From positions 1 to 39,941 of the forward strand of contig JAILFH010000116.1 of the NCBI GenBank assembly GCA_024697645.1: 39,941 bases of DNA, in the 5' to 3' direction. The DNA comes from Prevotella sp. GTDB lineage: Bacteria; Bacteroidota; Bacteroidia; Bacteroidales; Bacteroidaceae. Under the pieces are notes generated by a model, which had not been told where the DNA came from, did no database searches, and was given only the letters and a program-made list of their open reading frames with translations. Of the stretch, positions 17,634-26,025 are shown piece by piece; the stretch's first letter is position 1, and every line of letters begins with the position of its first letter. A program made the translations under genes and the position numbers.

Positions 17634-18533
17634 ATGGAATCCAACAACATATTGAAGTCGCATGCCGCCATTCTTACCGCCAATGTTATCTTTGGCTTAG
17701 GCGTACCCGTAACGAAATTTATCCTTGACAATTGGGCAACACCGATGACCTATATGGCGTTTCGCTGCATAGGTGCCACGCTCATCTTCTGGGCTGTTGC
17801 CTGTTTTCTGCCGAAGGAGAAAGTGGTGCGACGTGATTTGCTCGTGATTATGGCGGGAGGTCTTTTGGGATTCGTCATCTCACAAACCTTGACGGCGTGG
17901 GCACTTAAGTTCACGACCCCAGTTTATTTCTCGCTGATAGCCACACTTACGCCAATTGCCACAATGCTCATGGCAGCGCTTTTCCTGAGTGAGCGCATCA
18001 CTGGAGTGAAGACAGTTGGTGTGTTACTGGCTATTGCCGGAGCAGCATTGATGGTTTTTGTTGGTTGGCAGTCAGGTACGGGTCGTAACGATTTGTTGGG
18101 CATCATTCTCGCTTTGCTCAGCGTGCTCACTTGGGTAATCTATTTGCTTATCACACGAAAGGTTTCGCAGAAATATACGGCAGTGACGCAGATGAAGTGG
18201 ATATTCCTGGTTTCGAGTATCGCCGTGATCCCATTTGCGCTGGCAGATGTGCCAAAGACGGCACTGCTGACTCAGGTATCGATGAGTGCTGACTGGTGGA
18301 TGGGCGCGCTCGCCATGTTGTTTATCGTAGTCTTTGCCACAGTGCTGGGCTATTTCATGATTCCTTATGCCATGAAATATCTGAAGGCTACGACCGTGAG
18401 CATTTATACCAATCTGCAACCAGTCGTCGCTTCGCTCATCGCAATTGCCGTAGGACAAGACCTGCTCACGTGGGATAAGCCTGTGGCTGCAGTACTGGTG
18501 TTGCTGGGTGCTTATCTGGTGACGAAGGAGTAG
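17634..18533 (+). CDS. EamA/DMT-family transporter
   Basis: This 299-residue membrane permease has ten predicted helices in two EamA halves of about 140 residues each. Markers include GLGVPVTKFIL in helix 1, the loop-entry LTPIATMLMAALFLSERIT at the end of the first half, and NLQPVVASLIA in the second. DMT members export amino acids, nucleosides or other metabolites; the substrate here is unknown. It is separated from the preceding gene by 129 bp with no clear promoter. That gap carries a direct repeat of CAACAAAAGCATTC at 17549 and 17566. Downstream is the 9-bp CTAG array. Confidence 0.88.
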   Translation: MESNNILKSHAAILTANVIFGLGVPVTKFILDNWATPMTYMAFRCIGATLIFWAVACFLPKEKVVRRDLLVIMAGGLLGFVISQTLTAWALKFTTPVYFSLIATLTPIATMLMAALFLSERITGVKTVGVLLAIAGAALMVFVGWQSGTGRNDLLGIILALLSVLTWVIYLLITRKVSQKYTAVTQMKWIFLVSSIAVIPFALADVPKTALLTQVSMSADWWMGALAMLFIVVFATVLGYFMIPYAMKYLKATTVSIYTNLQPVVASLIAIAVGQDLLTWDKPVAAVLVLLGAYLVTKE

Positions 18534-18554
18534 GAGGGAGAAGTTTTAGGGGGG

Positions 18555-18648
18555 CTAGTAGTTCTAGATGGTCTAGGTATTCTAGGCAATCTAGTGAGAC
18601 TAGTTAATCTAGTGAGACTAGGCAATCTAGTGAGACTAGTTGATCTAG
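18555..18648. repeat. 9-bp CTAG array, eleven copies in exact register
   Basis: CTAG occurs at 18555, 18564, 18573, 18582, 18591, 18600, 18609, 18618, 18627, 18636 and 18645, always 9 bp apart. The five intervening bases vary among a few types (GCAAT, TGAGA, TTAAT). It starts 22 bp after the EamA stop codon and ends 33 bp before the terminator of the convergent minus-strand gene, so it lies in 3-prime untranslated sequence. Confidence 0.95.
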
Positions 18649-18680
18649 GGCGTTTCGTAGTATTAGAATTGCAAAAATAA

Positions 18681-18710
18681 GCGGGGGAGTCTCAGTTGAG
18701 GCTCCCCCGC
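18681..18710 (-). terminator. Intrinsic terminator of the small secreted protein gene
   Basis: A perfect 9-bp GC stem, GCGGGGGAG (18681-18689) with CTCCCCCGC (18702-18710), is followed on the minus strand by TTATTTTTG. It lies 46 bp beyond the stop codon of the minus-strand gene at 18757. It may also stop convergent EamA transcription. Confidence 0.85.
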
Positions 18711-18756
18711 GTGGTCCTATTCAAAGAACAGGCATATAGTAATCACACGTGCTAAC

Positions 18757-19230
18757 TTAGTAACGAGCATTGTGCTTCATAGCGTGCTTGTAAGCCTTTG
18801 CTGCATGCTTGTAAGCCTTCTTGCTGTTTTTGTATGCTTTTTTGTCAAAATGATTCGTCACTGCCATATGAACGTGGTTGCGGCCGTAGCGATCATAGAC
18901 TCCGAAGTACCATGCTCCCTTGCGCCAGGAAGCGGGACGATAGAAGTGGCTAGCGCGCATATACTTGTCGTATTGCCAGTTAGAGAGCACGCGGCGCAGA
19001 CTTGCATTGCGGTGACTCCAATTGTAGCCAAAGACATCACGGCGATCGAGTGCCATCAGATAGTCAAAGTTGATGTTATATACTGCGGCATACTGAGCAT
19101 CGTTAAGAGCGAGTTCATACGCCATTTTTTCAGAAAGATACATTGCTTCGCGTTTTGCTTCGCTGTATGTCATTGCTGAGGCCGAGACGGTCATCACCAT
19201 CATCATTGCCATTACCATCATTTTCTTCAT
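18757..19230 (-). CDS. Small secreted basic protein with C-terminal heptad repeats
   Basis: This 157-residue protein is of unknown function. A Met-rich signal peptide ends near SASA (residue 19). The middle is rich in Tyr, Trp, His and Arg, with the segment MAYELALNDAQYAAVYNIN (about 36-54), which resembles patterns in small Bacteroidetes periplasmic proteins. The C-terminus is built from 7-residue units (KKAYKNS, KKAYKHA, AKAYKHA, MKHNARY), encoded by 21-bp DNA repeats around 18766-18845. The basic amphipathic tail suggests binding to membrane, DNA or acidic polymer, but that is inference. It is monocistronic, with its own promoter and terminator. Confidence 0.75.
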   Translation of the reverse strand: MKKMMVMAMMMVMTVSASAMTYSEAKREAMYLSEKMAYELALNDAQYAAVYNINFDYLMALDRRDVFGYNWSHRNASLRRVLSNWQYDKYMRASHFYRPASWRKGAWYFGVYDRYGRNHVHMAVTNHFDKKAYKNSKKAYKHAAKAYKHAMKHNARY

Positions 19231-19282
19231 AATCTTGATCTCCTATATTTAAGTTAAACGAATATTGTTATTGTTCACGTTG

Positions 19283-19313
19283 CAAAGATAACCAGTTTTT
19301 CATGGGTTTCAAA
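19283..19313 (-). promoter_or_regulatory. Promoter of the small secreted protein gene
   Basis: Read on the minus strand, TTTG (19310-19313), 19 nt, then TATCTTTG (19283-19290), 52 bp upstream of the start codon. Just upstream, 19322-19365 holds two 22-bp units sharing CCTAAACCT. Confidence 0.75.
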
Positions 19314-19460
19314 AGGATAATTCCTAAACCTCTAAGGAGTTTTCCCTAAACCTTTGGGGGAAATCCCGAATGCATGACTTTTTAAGCCATGCAAATGGAA
19401 AATTGAAATTGGAAAATGAGTAAAGCAATACGCGAGTGCGCGCCTGTATGTTAAAAGTGA

Positions 19461-19503
19461 AAAGAGCAGTTGGATTTCCTGATTCGGATTCCAACTGCTC
19501 TTT
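19461..19503 (-). terminator. Terminator downstream of the acyl-CoA synthetase gene
   Basis: A perfect 14-bp stem (19461-19474 with 19490-19503, arms AAAGAGCAGTTGGA and its complement) is followed on the minus strand by TTTTCACTTTT. It lies 115 bp past the stop codon of the synthetase gene. Both flanks are T-rich in the appropriate strand, so it may work in both directions. Confidence 0.7.
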
Positions 19504-19531
19504 CATTCTTTTCTGCAGAAGATTAAATTAA

Positions 19532-19593
19532 AAATGTTTTCTTCTGTTTTCTTCTGTTTTTAACTGTTTTCTTAAAGCCGCCAACGGCGGAAC
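19532..19593 (+). repeat. 62-bp modular interspersed element, copy A
   Basis: AAATG, then four decamers (TTTTCTTCTG twice, TTTTTAACTG, TTTTCTTAAA), then the hairpin block GCCGCCAACGGCGGAAC. It is followed by TTGTCC, as in copy C, and then by one octamer-type GTTACTTTGG. It lies 25 bp beyond the synthetase stop codon. Confidence 0.9.
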
Positions 19594-19618
19594 TTGTCCC
19601 ATTGTTACTTTGGAGGCT

Positions 19619-21679
19619 TTATTTTTCCACCAAGATTCGGGCATCGACAGCGATGACAGAATTTTCGTCGGCGAGGAGTGGATTGATGTCCATCTCCTTG
19701 ATTTCCGTTGCAAAGCGGAGAAGGGTAGAGAGGCGGACAATGATCTCTGCATACTTCTGGCGGTTGATGCCTTTTTGTCCACGCGTTCCCTTCAGAATCT
19801 TGTAACTGCGGAGTGATTTAATCATGCTCTCGGCTTCAGCATACGACAATGGAGCCAGACCCGACGACACATCCTTCAGCACTTCAACGAAGATGCCACC
19901 AAGACCGCAAAGCACCACATGGCCAAACCTCGATTCGTACTTCGCGCCGATGAATACCTCCGTTCCGGAAAGCATCTTCTGAACCATCACGGCTGTAGCA
20001 TCGGGAATCTTCATCATGCGGTCGTACTCGGCAGCAAGCACTTCCTTCGAACGGATATTCAATGCCACACCGCCCACATCGCTCTTGTGAACAGGTCCTA
20101 CCACCTTGGCAACAACGGGGAAACCACACTTCTCGGCAAAGGCAATCACCTCGTCCTTGTCGGCACTGACAAACTCGGGAACGGTAGGAATACCTGCACT
20201 CGCCAGCAAATCATGCACTAAATTCGGGGCTATATAGCCATTCTCGTTGATGCCGTCAATGATTCTTCGAATACGCGGAACGTCAACGCCATGAATCTCT
20301 ACTTGCTGGTCAGCAGGCTTCGGCGTGCTCATAATTTGGGTCAGGGCTGTCGCCAACGTCACCTCATCACTGAAGTTCACATGACCGCGAGAGAGGAATT
20401 CCTGCACCTCAGGACCAGCCGTATTCACGCTGGGGAGAATCGGGAAGATTGGTTTCTTGCACTCCAGAATCTTCTTGTGCAGCACGTCGTAGGCTTCGTA
20501 GAGTTGCACCAGTCCAGGTGTTCCGAAAATAACCATGATGGCATCAATATTCTCGAATTTGTTTTCGCAATAGTCGATGGCGATGCCCAGATGTTCAGGT
20601 GTTCCTGTGGCGAGAATGTCAATGGGATTGGCAACTGATGAACCAGGGAAGAGTTGCTCCTTCAGTTCGTCGGCGATAGGTCCTGCCAGCGACGGAACCT
20701 TCATTCCACCCTTCGAGAGCGCATCGGTTAGCATCACGCCAGGTCCACCTGCATGTGTGACAATCGCCACGTTCTTTCCCTTGAAACGAGGAAGCGTGAA
20801 GATGCAGCCCACGGTCGTCAGTTCCTCACGGGAGAAGCAGCGCACGATTCCAGCCTTGCGGAACAGGGCTTCTACGGCTGCATCACTTGAGGCAATGGCG
20901 CCCGTATGACTCGAAGCGGCACGACTTCCGCTCTCGCTTGAACCAGCCTTGATGGCGGCGATACGGCAACCCTTTCGGATGAGCGATGTGGCGTGGAAGA
21001 GCAACTTGTCTGGGTCGGCAATATTCTCGATGTAAAGCAGTTTTACCAATGAATCAGTCTCGGGGTCGAAATGCTCGTCCATGTATTCAAGTACGGTCTC
21101 AATGCCAATCTGCTTGCCATTTCCCACCGACCAAACTGAATTGAACGGCAGACCTTTCGTCACGGCACTCTCCAGAATGAACACCGCAGTAGCACCCGAT
21201 CCGCTGATGAAGTCGACACCCTTCGGATTGAGTGAGGGGATGGGCTTCGTGAATACTGAATGATGCCAGCGAGTAAGCAATCCGATGCAGTTCGGTCCGA
21301 TCAGTGCGCATCCATAGCGCTCGCAGGTGTCGAGAATCTGCTGTTCGAGTACGGCGCCCTCATGAGTCTCTTCGCCAAAGCCAGCGGAGATGATGATGAA
21401 AGCGCGCACTTCCTTTTCCTTGGCGAGATATTCCACGTATTGCGGACAGAATTTCGCTGCGACTACGAGAATAGCCAGTTCCGTTGGGGGGAGTTCCTTT
21501 GCGTCATGAAACACCTTGATGCCCTGGATTTCGTCCTCCTTAGGATTGACGACACGCAGGATTCCCTTGTAGCCGCCGCCAAGCAAATTGCGAATCACGG
21601 CGCCACCAGGCTTATGAATGTTGTTAGAACCGCCTATGACGACGATACTTTCGGGTTGTAACAGTTGCTTGTTGATCAT
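19619..21679 (-). CDS. ADP-forming acyl-CoA synthetase, fused alpha-beta chain
   Basis: This 686-residue NDP-forming acetyl/aryl-acetyl-CoA synthetase (ACD type) converts acyl-CoA plus ADP and phosphate to acid, CoA and ATP. Domains in order: CoA-binding Rossmann fold (from VVIGGSNN, 13-20), succinyl-CoA-ligase-like domains, and an ATP-grasp domain from about 470 to the end (KVVGPVHKSDVGGVALN near 540). The phospho-histidine is His258 in ASSHTGAIASSD. All expected domains are present in one chain, as in many bacterial and some archaeal enzymes. The gene is single and minus-strand. With iorAB and the aminotransferase elsewhere in the window it could supply the substrate-level phosphorylation step of amino-acid fermentation. 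Confidence 0.93.
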   Translation of the reverse strand: MINKQLLQPESIVVIGGSNNIHKPGGAVIRNLLGGGYKGILRVVNPKEDEIQGIKVFHDAKELPPTELAILVVAAKFCPQYVEYLAKEKEVRAFIIISAGFGEETHEGAVLEQQILDTCERYGCALIGPNCIGLLTRWHHSVFTKPIPSLNPKGVDFISGSGATAVFILESAVTKGLPFNSVWSVGNGKQIGIETVLEYMDEHFDPETDSLVKLLYIENIADPDKLLFHATSLIRKGCRIAAIKAGSSESGSRAASSHTGAIASSDAAVEALFRKAGIVRCFSREELTTVGCIFTLPRFKGKNVAIVTHAGGPGVMLTDALSKGGMKVPSLAGPIADELKEQLFPGSSVANPIDILATGTPEHLGIAIDYCENKFENIDAIMVIFGTPGLVQLYEAYDVLHKKILECKKPIFPILPSVNTAGPEVQEFLSRGHVNFSDEVTLATALTQIMSTPKPADQQVEIHGVDVPRIRRIIDGINENGYIAPNLVHDLLASAGIPTVPEFVSADKDEVIAFAEKCGFPVVAKVVGPVHKSDVGGVALNIRSKEVLAAEYDRMMKIPDATAVMVQKMLSGTEVFIGAKYESRFGHVVLCGLGGIFVEVLKDVSSGLAPLSYAEAESMIKSLRSYKILKGTRGQKGINRQKYAEIIVRLSTLLRFATEIKEMDINPLLADENSVIAVDARILVEK

Positions 21680-21720
21680 GGTTTCTAAATATTCGATTTC
21701 AAGTTTTAAAGTTTCTGTCG

Positions 21721-21728
21721 CAAAGTTA
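21721..21728 (-). promoter_or_regulatory. Promoter -7 element of the acyl-CoA synthetase gene
   Basis: CAAAGTTA on the plus strand reads TAACTTTG on the minus strand, matching TAnnTTTG, 42 bp upstream of the start codon. No clear -33 element is visible. Confidence 0.6.
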
Positions 21729-21885
21729 CAAAGTTTTTCTCATAAATCGAATCTTTTCCGAAGATTTTTGCGAGAAATATGAAAAAAGTTGGTTGCAACA
21801 CACCACTGAAATCGAACTGAGTCGTAACCCATTTCAATTTCAGTGCGCTCTAATGAGGTGTTCAGCCTTTCTTTGCAGCAAAAAT

Positions 21886-24696
21886 TTATTCTACTCTCGT
21901 CTGGCCTTTGAAGACGTACTTGAAGTTTTGGCTGACGATGGCCTTCAGGAGGTCGGCACCACCATTGCTGGAACTTCCCATATAGTCGCCATAGACATAG
22001 CAAAGAGGACCCGTCAGTGAACTGATGATGTTCACGGTGGCTGGATTCATCGTGTTGGCATAGTTTGCAGGACTATTGGCGATGCTGGTATAGGTGTAGT
22101 TGTAGTGAAAATGGTCGGTGTTAGCACTTGCCAGATTCAGTTGGGTTTCCACTTGTGTCTGCTTGTCGCTTGTGCTGCTATTATAGGCGTCCTCAACGCT
22201 TGCTCGGCAATCAACCCAGTTCCAGGCTTGCGTCATGTCGCAAGAGTAATCCGTAACCACTCCGTCGTCGGGCCAGTTTTCGATAATAGCGCCGTAGACT
22301 ATATCGCGATAACTGTTTGAACTGTTTCCATAGGGATTTCGGCTGACTATCGAGACCTTTCCTCGCACATCATCGAGCGTATGGAATCCTCTGACGCCTC
22401 CCATCAGGTAAGGACTGCGACTTGCATCGCTGAAACATTCGCGGATGCTGTTTCGCCAAGTTTCGCTCTGGTCGGTTAATGACAAGAGCAATTTCGTATT
22501 TTCCTTGTTCATGATGACTGAGACAGCCTCCGTGGGATTCGCCTTGACGAAATTGATGAGAATGTCAATAGCATCCTTGAATTTCACCCCTGTCGAAACG
22601 TAACCGTGATAGATGGTCAGATTGTCAAGTTCGATGTCGCTTTGAGTATTGCTTGTATATTGCGGACGTAGGTCAAATGCCCTGACGCCATTAGCAAGAA
22701 GTCCTGCGAGGTCTTCGCTCTGACATTTGGCAATGCTGGTGTAACTGGTCACGCTGCTTGTACAAGCATCGTGGGCGCCAGGAGTGGAGAGCATCGAGAA
22801 ATAAGTGTTGCCAGGAATCGTAGCCATCCAGAGGTTATCTGCTGTGGTCTGGGTGAACGTGAGATTATTCACGGCTCCGGCTGTGATGTTAGTGAAATCC
22901 TGACTGTAGAACTTTCCGTCGGTGGTGCGAATGGTGACTTTAACGCCACTTGATAGTTCCACGGGGCGCAGATAGGCAGTTGTGGTGCCAGTGGACGCAG
23001 AACTCACTGTGACCACATCGCTCGCCTGAGAGTTTGCATAGGTGAGGGCGCTGCCTGCTGAATATCTGATGGTGCTTTCTTCGCCTTGACAATTGACAGC
23101 CATTGGACCAGAGATGCTTTCCTTGCCGAGGGCATAGATGCTGACGCTTGCCACATTGGCGAGGGAAGTTGTGACATTCACCGTTGTGAGATAGTCGCTG
23201 ATGTCACTATAATAATTCGAAACATCCGCATCGGTGAGTGAGCATGTGGCGCTATTCAGCATATAACTCGAACTGCCTGTGTTCTCCGAAGCAACTTGCT
23301 CTGTATAGACCATTGCATCGAGATTAGCGTAAGTGTAACTCTTGTCCACAGATTTTGCGGCAGTCTTGCCCAGAATGATATTCACGAGAGCGGTCACGTC
23401 GGCAATCGTCACGTCCTCGTCCTCGTTCACGTCGGCGAGATAGGATTTGTAGTCGGTGGTCTTGCCCAGAATCACGTTTACGAGAGCGGTTACGTCAGCA
23501 ATCGTGATATCTCCGTCCTCGTTCACATCGCCGATGGTGTAGTAGAGCGAAGAGGGTAGGGCGCCCACGTATTTCAGGTCTTTCACCTGTACGACAAGCC
23601 AGTTCGGTCCCGTCAGATCTTGGTTGAATCGGATGCGAAGCGAACCATCGGAAACAATGACGTTGTTCAGTACGATTCGCTCGTATTTGGTGAAAGACTC
23701 TCGGTTGTAGGCAGGGATTCCATGACTGTCATTATTAGCATGAAGCGAGGCGTAGTTGGTAGAATAATCTGTGATGACGTTGCTGGTGTTGTCGCGTCCC
23801 GAAGTACTCGAAACAGATGCAAGCATTGTCAGTTGATAGACTCCGTTGGGAAGTTCTGAGATGATCTGCTCGAAGCGTGTGCCAACGGCCAGACTCGCTG
23901 CCCACTGGAAAGTTTCAGTGCCAGTGATTTCCTCTGCAGTATAGGTTCTTGAGTCGCCCCAATCGGCTTGGCCTGTTCCAACCTTCGAGGTCATCGATTC
24001 CAGCATGTGCTCGGGAGGATTGTCGTAGACTTCGATTTTCACGTAGTCGACGAAGAGTTTCGGGGAGTTGCCAGACCCCACGTTTCCGCAATCGTAGCCG
24101 AGATGGATTTTTCCTGTGGTCTCGGCTGTAAGGTTCAGATAAACCATTCCCTCGGTCCATTCGCCATTATAGAATTCGATGTCGTCGTAGTAAGTCTCGC
24201 CGCCATCGGAAATGAATCCGCATCGGTTGTCGTAGTTGGCGATGATATTCTGACCAGCATTATAAACTTTGTAACTCACCCGATAGATTCCTGCTGGGAG
24301 GGTGATTTCTTGCGAATAACCTACAGTGCCACTCCAGCACGCGGCAAGTCCCAATGCGCCGCCCTCGCTGCTTCCCTTGTCATTGGTGGCGGGAACAGGA
24401 TAAGCCGTGCCCGAGAGTCCATAATCCGAACCGTAGCCAAAAGCGCCACCAGCCTTTGTATCGCCAGTAGCATCAGGAGTCCAACCCGTAACGCTCTGGC
24501 AACTGCTTACGCCGCCGTTATTGGTAGCGTCGTTAGCGTAAGTGTAGACGATGGACGAGACGAAATCCGACGAATTGTCGAAGTTGGCATTCTTCAAGTA
24601 TTGGGATGTCACATCAGTTTGAGCCTGGACTGTCGTGGGACAACTCAGGAGAATGCCGAGAATGGCAAGTGTCAGTATGGTTATTTTCTTCTGCAT
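21886..24696 (-). CDS. Secreted PI-PLC-like protein with internal dockerin-like repeats
   Basis: This 936-residue extracellular or surface protein is started at 24696 because MQKKITILTL opens a clean signal peptide (to about residue 26). An in-frame ATG 16 codons earlier lacks that. Parts: beta-sandwich, CBM-like region about 27-225; a second such region about 230-380; two EF-hand-like dockerin repeats at 388-411 and 421-444 (each D.NED.D.TIADVTALVN.ILGK); a Ser/Thr-rich region about 455-615; and a PI-PLC X domain about 620-936. The PI-PLC catalytic His pair is His642 (STPGAHDA) and His697 (IYHGYV), with Asp675 and Arg677 in FDLR. The enzyme probably cleaves phosphatidylinositol or a glycosyl-phosphatidylinositol-like lipid. 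The minus strand 3-prime of the gene has a 9-bp hairpin (21804-21812 with 21837-21845), a possible weak terminator. Confidence 0.85.
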   Translation of the reverse strand: MQKKITILTLAILGILLSCPTTVQAQTDVTSQYLKNANFDNSSDFVSSIVYTYANDATNNGGVSSCQSVTGWTPDATGDTKAGGAFGYGSDYGLSGTAYPVPATNDKGSSEGGALGLAACWSGTVGYSQEITLPAGIYRVSYKVYNAGQNIIANYDNRCGFISDGGETYYDDIEFYNGEWTEGMVYLNLTAETTGKIHLGYDCGNVGSGNSPKLFVDYVKIEVYDNPPEHMLESMTSKVGTGQADWGDSRTYTAEEITGTETFQWAASLAVGTRFEQIISELPNGVYQLTMLASVSSTSGRDNTSNVITDYSTNYASLHANNDSHGIPAYNRESFTKYERIVLNNVIVSDGSLRIRFNQDLTGPNWLVVQVKDLKYVGALPSSLYYTIGDVNEDGDITIADVTALVNVILGKTTDYKSYLADVNEDEDVTIADVTALVNIILGKTAAKSVDKSYTYANLDAMVYTEQVASENTGSSSYMLNSATCSLTDADVSNYYSDISDYLTTVNVTTSLANVASVSIYALGKESISGPMAVNCQGEESTIRYSAGSALTYANSQASDVVTVSSASTGTTTAYLRPVELSSGVKVTIRTTDGKFYSQDFTNITAGAVNNLTFTQTTADNLWMATIPGNTYFSMLSTPGAHDACTSSVTSYTSIAKCQSEDLAGLLANGVRAFDLRPQYTSNTQSDIELDNLTIYHGYVSTGVKFKDAIDILINFVKANPTEAVSVIMNKENTKLLLSLTDQSETWRNSIRECFSDASRSPYLMGGVRGFHTLDDVRGKVSIVSRNPYGNSSNSYRDIVYGAIIENWPDDGVVTDYSCDMTQAWNWVDCRASVEDAYNSSTSDKQTQVETQLNLASANTDHFHYNYTYTSIANSPANYANTMNPATVNIISSLTGPLCYVYGDYMGSSSNGGADLLKAIVSQNFKYVFKGQTRVE

Positions 24697-24863
24697 ATTT
24701 CTTTTTTTGCTTGTCGATTTAATTTGAGGGGGCTGTCCGCCCAAGCCAAAATCCCACTGAAATCATTCAGGGGAGTCGGGCTTGCTCCTTTAAACGGGAG
24801 AATTGGGTTGAGCCCCTTTTGTTTCTTTTGCGGCTTCATGGGCTTCCTTGCTGGACAGAGTAG

Positions 24864-25220
24864 TCCTTTTGACCTTGTGGAGCAATCCTTTTGACCTTGT
24901 GGAGCAATCCTTTGACCTTGTGGAGCAATCCTTTGTACTTTACGGAGCAATCCTTTTGACCTTGTAGAGCAATCCTTTGGATGTTACAGAGATGGTCTCT
25001 TTAGGGGTATAAAGACCACGTTTACATAGATATAAACACGTCCTTTCTAAGGTCGAAAGACATCCTTTCTATGGTCTGGAGATGTCCTTTCTAAGGTCCA
25101 TAGACGCGCTTTCTATGATTGGGAGACGTCCTTTCTGATATCGTGAACAATGCTTGATAGGTCGTAGAGATGGCCTTTCGGGGTTAGTAGCAATGTTTTC
25201 GGTTAACAGATGCCGTTTTT
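24864..25220. repeat. Decaying 22-bp periodic array in the PI-PLC leader
   Basis: About seventeen contiguous units are marked by TCCTTT, with spacing of 22 bp and occasional 20-24 bp. The first copies are close to GAGCAATCCTTTTGACCTTG; later ones keep only a TCCTTTCTA-GGTC core. It lies between the predicted promoter at 25327-25358 and the PI-PLC start codon, so it should be transcribed (minus strand) as part of a leader of about 620 nt. Between the array and the gene, 24741-24820 contains a further hairpin (GGGCT at 24778 with AGCCC at 24814). Confidence 0.88.
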
Positions 25221-25326
25221 CCTGTCTGCAGTTGATAGCATCGGGATTTCCTCTCTTTCATCATCGGATTTTTGTCATCAGGACAGGCTCTCCATCACGG
25301 TTTGCCCATTTCTTTCTTAGCCGATA

Positions 25327-25358
25327 CAAAGATACAAAATTTTTTGCCGAAATCCAAA
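25327..25358 (-). promoter_or_regulatory. Promoter for the long PI-PLC leader
   Basis: Minus strand TTTG (25355-25358), exactly 20 nt, then TATCTTTG (25327-25334). I found no other CAAAnnTA between it and the PI-PLC start codon, so the transcript would start near 25320. Confidence 0.7.
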
Positions 25359-25462
25359 TTTTTCGCCATTTTCCGTACCTATAACTCTTCATTTTTTTTT
25401 GAAAGCCACAAATAGGCATTTTTGATAGGGATTTTCTCTTTAAAATTCAAAAAAGAATTGCC

Positions 25463-25849
25463 GCCCAGCCGCCGCTTCGGTTTGGCTTGCCAAACCAAAA
25501 ACTATAATAAATATATCTATATATTAGCAGCAGCTATGCTGATAATATTTATATCTATCTATATCACTATCCTTATCTTTATCTCTATCACTATCTTTAT
25601 CCTTATCTCTATCTTTATCTATATCTATGATAGGCAAACCGTTATTAACGTTAGTTAAAAAATATTTATAGCCCAGCCGCCGCTTCGGTTTGCTTGCCAA
25701 ACCAAAAACTAAAATAAATATATCTATATATTAGCAGCAGCTATGCTGATAATATTTATATCTATCTATATCACTATCTATATCACTATCTATATCTCTA
25801 TCCTTATCTCTATCTATATCACTATCTATATCTATATCTTTTGATAGGC
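25463..25849. repeat. Two direct copies of a hairpin segment, each followed by hexamer-like TATC repeats
   Basis: A segment of about 105 bp starting GCCCAGCCGCCGCTTCGG occurs at 25463 and again at 25671 (208 bp apart). Each copy contains GGTTTGGC-TT-GCCAAACC (one base deleted in copy 2) and the hairpin TTAGCAGCA-GCTA-TGCTGATAA. Each is followed by runs of TATC hexamers (TATCTC, TATCAC, TATCCT types), 25550-25630 and 25757-25849. No coding capacity beyond low-complexity Ile/Tyr/Ser frames. The remaining bases from 25221 to 25462 show only the promoter listed above. Confidence 0.85.
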
Positions 25850-25965
25850 AAAACGTCTTGTGACGTCTCATGACGTCTATTTTTTAGTGATTGGCTTCCT
25901 CATTTCCCCTCGATTTCAGCCCTCAAAAAAATATTTGAAAATAAGGCAGAAAAAACCGAGAAATA

Positions 25966-25997
25966 TTTGGTTTTTCGGGATTATTTTTGTATCTTTG
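25966..25997 (+). promoter_or_regulatory. Promoter of the ABC exporter genes
   Basis: TTTG (25966-25969), 20 nt, TATCTTTG (25990-25997), 28 bp upstream of the first ABC gene. A full match to the Bacteroidetes consensus. Confidence 0.82.
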
Positions 25998-26025
25998 CAA
26001 AACGATTTTTTAAAAATTTCGAGAT

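Noticed and set aside
25422..25658. 78-codon frame of Ile/Tyr/Ser repeats
   Set aside because: It is a translation of TATC hexamers and has no credible start context.
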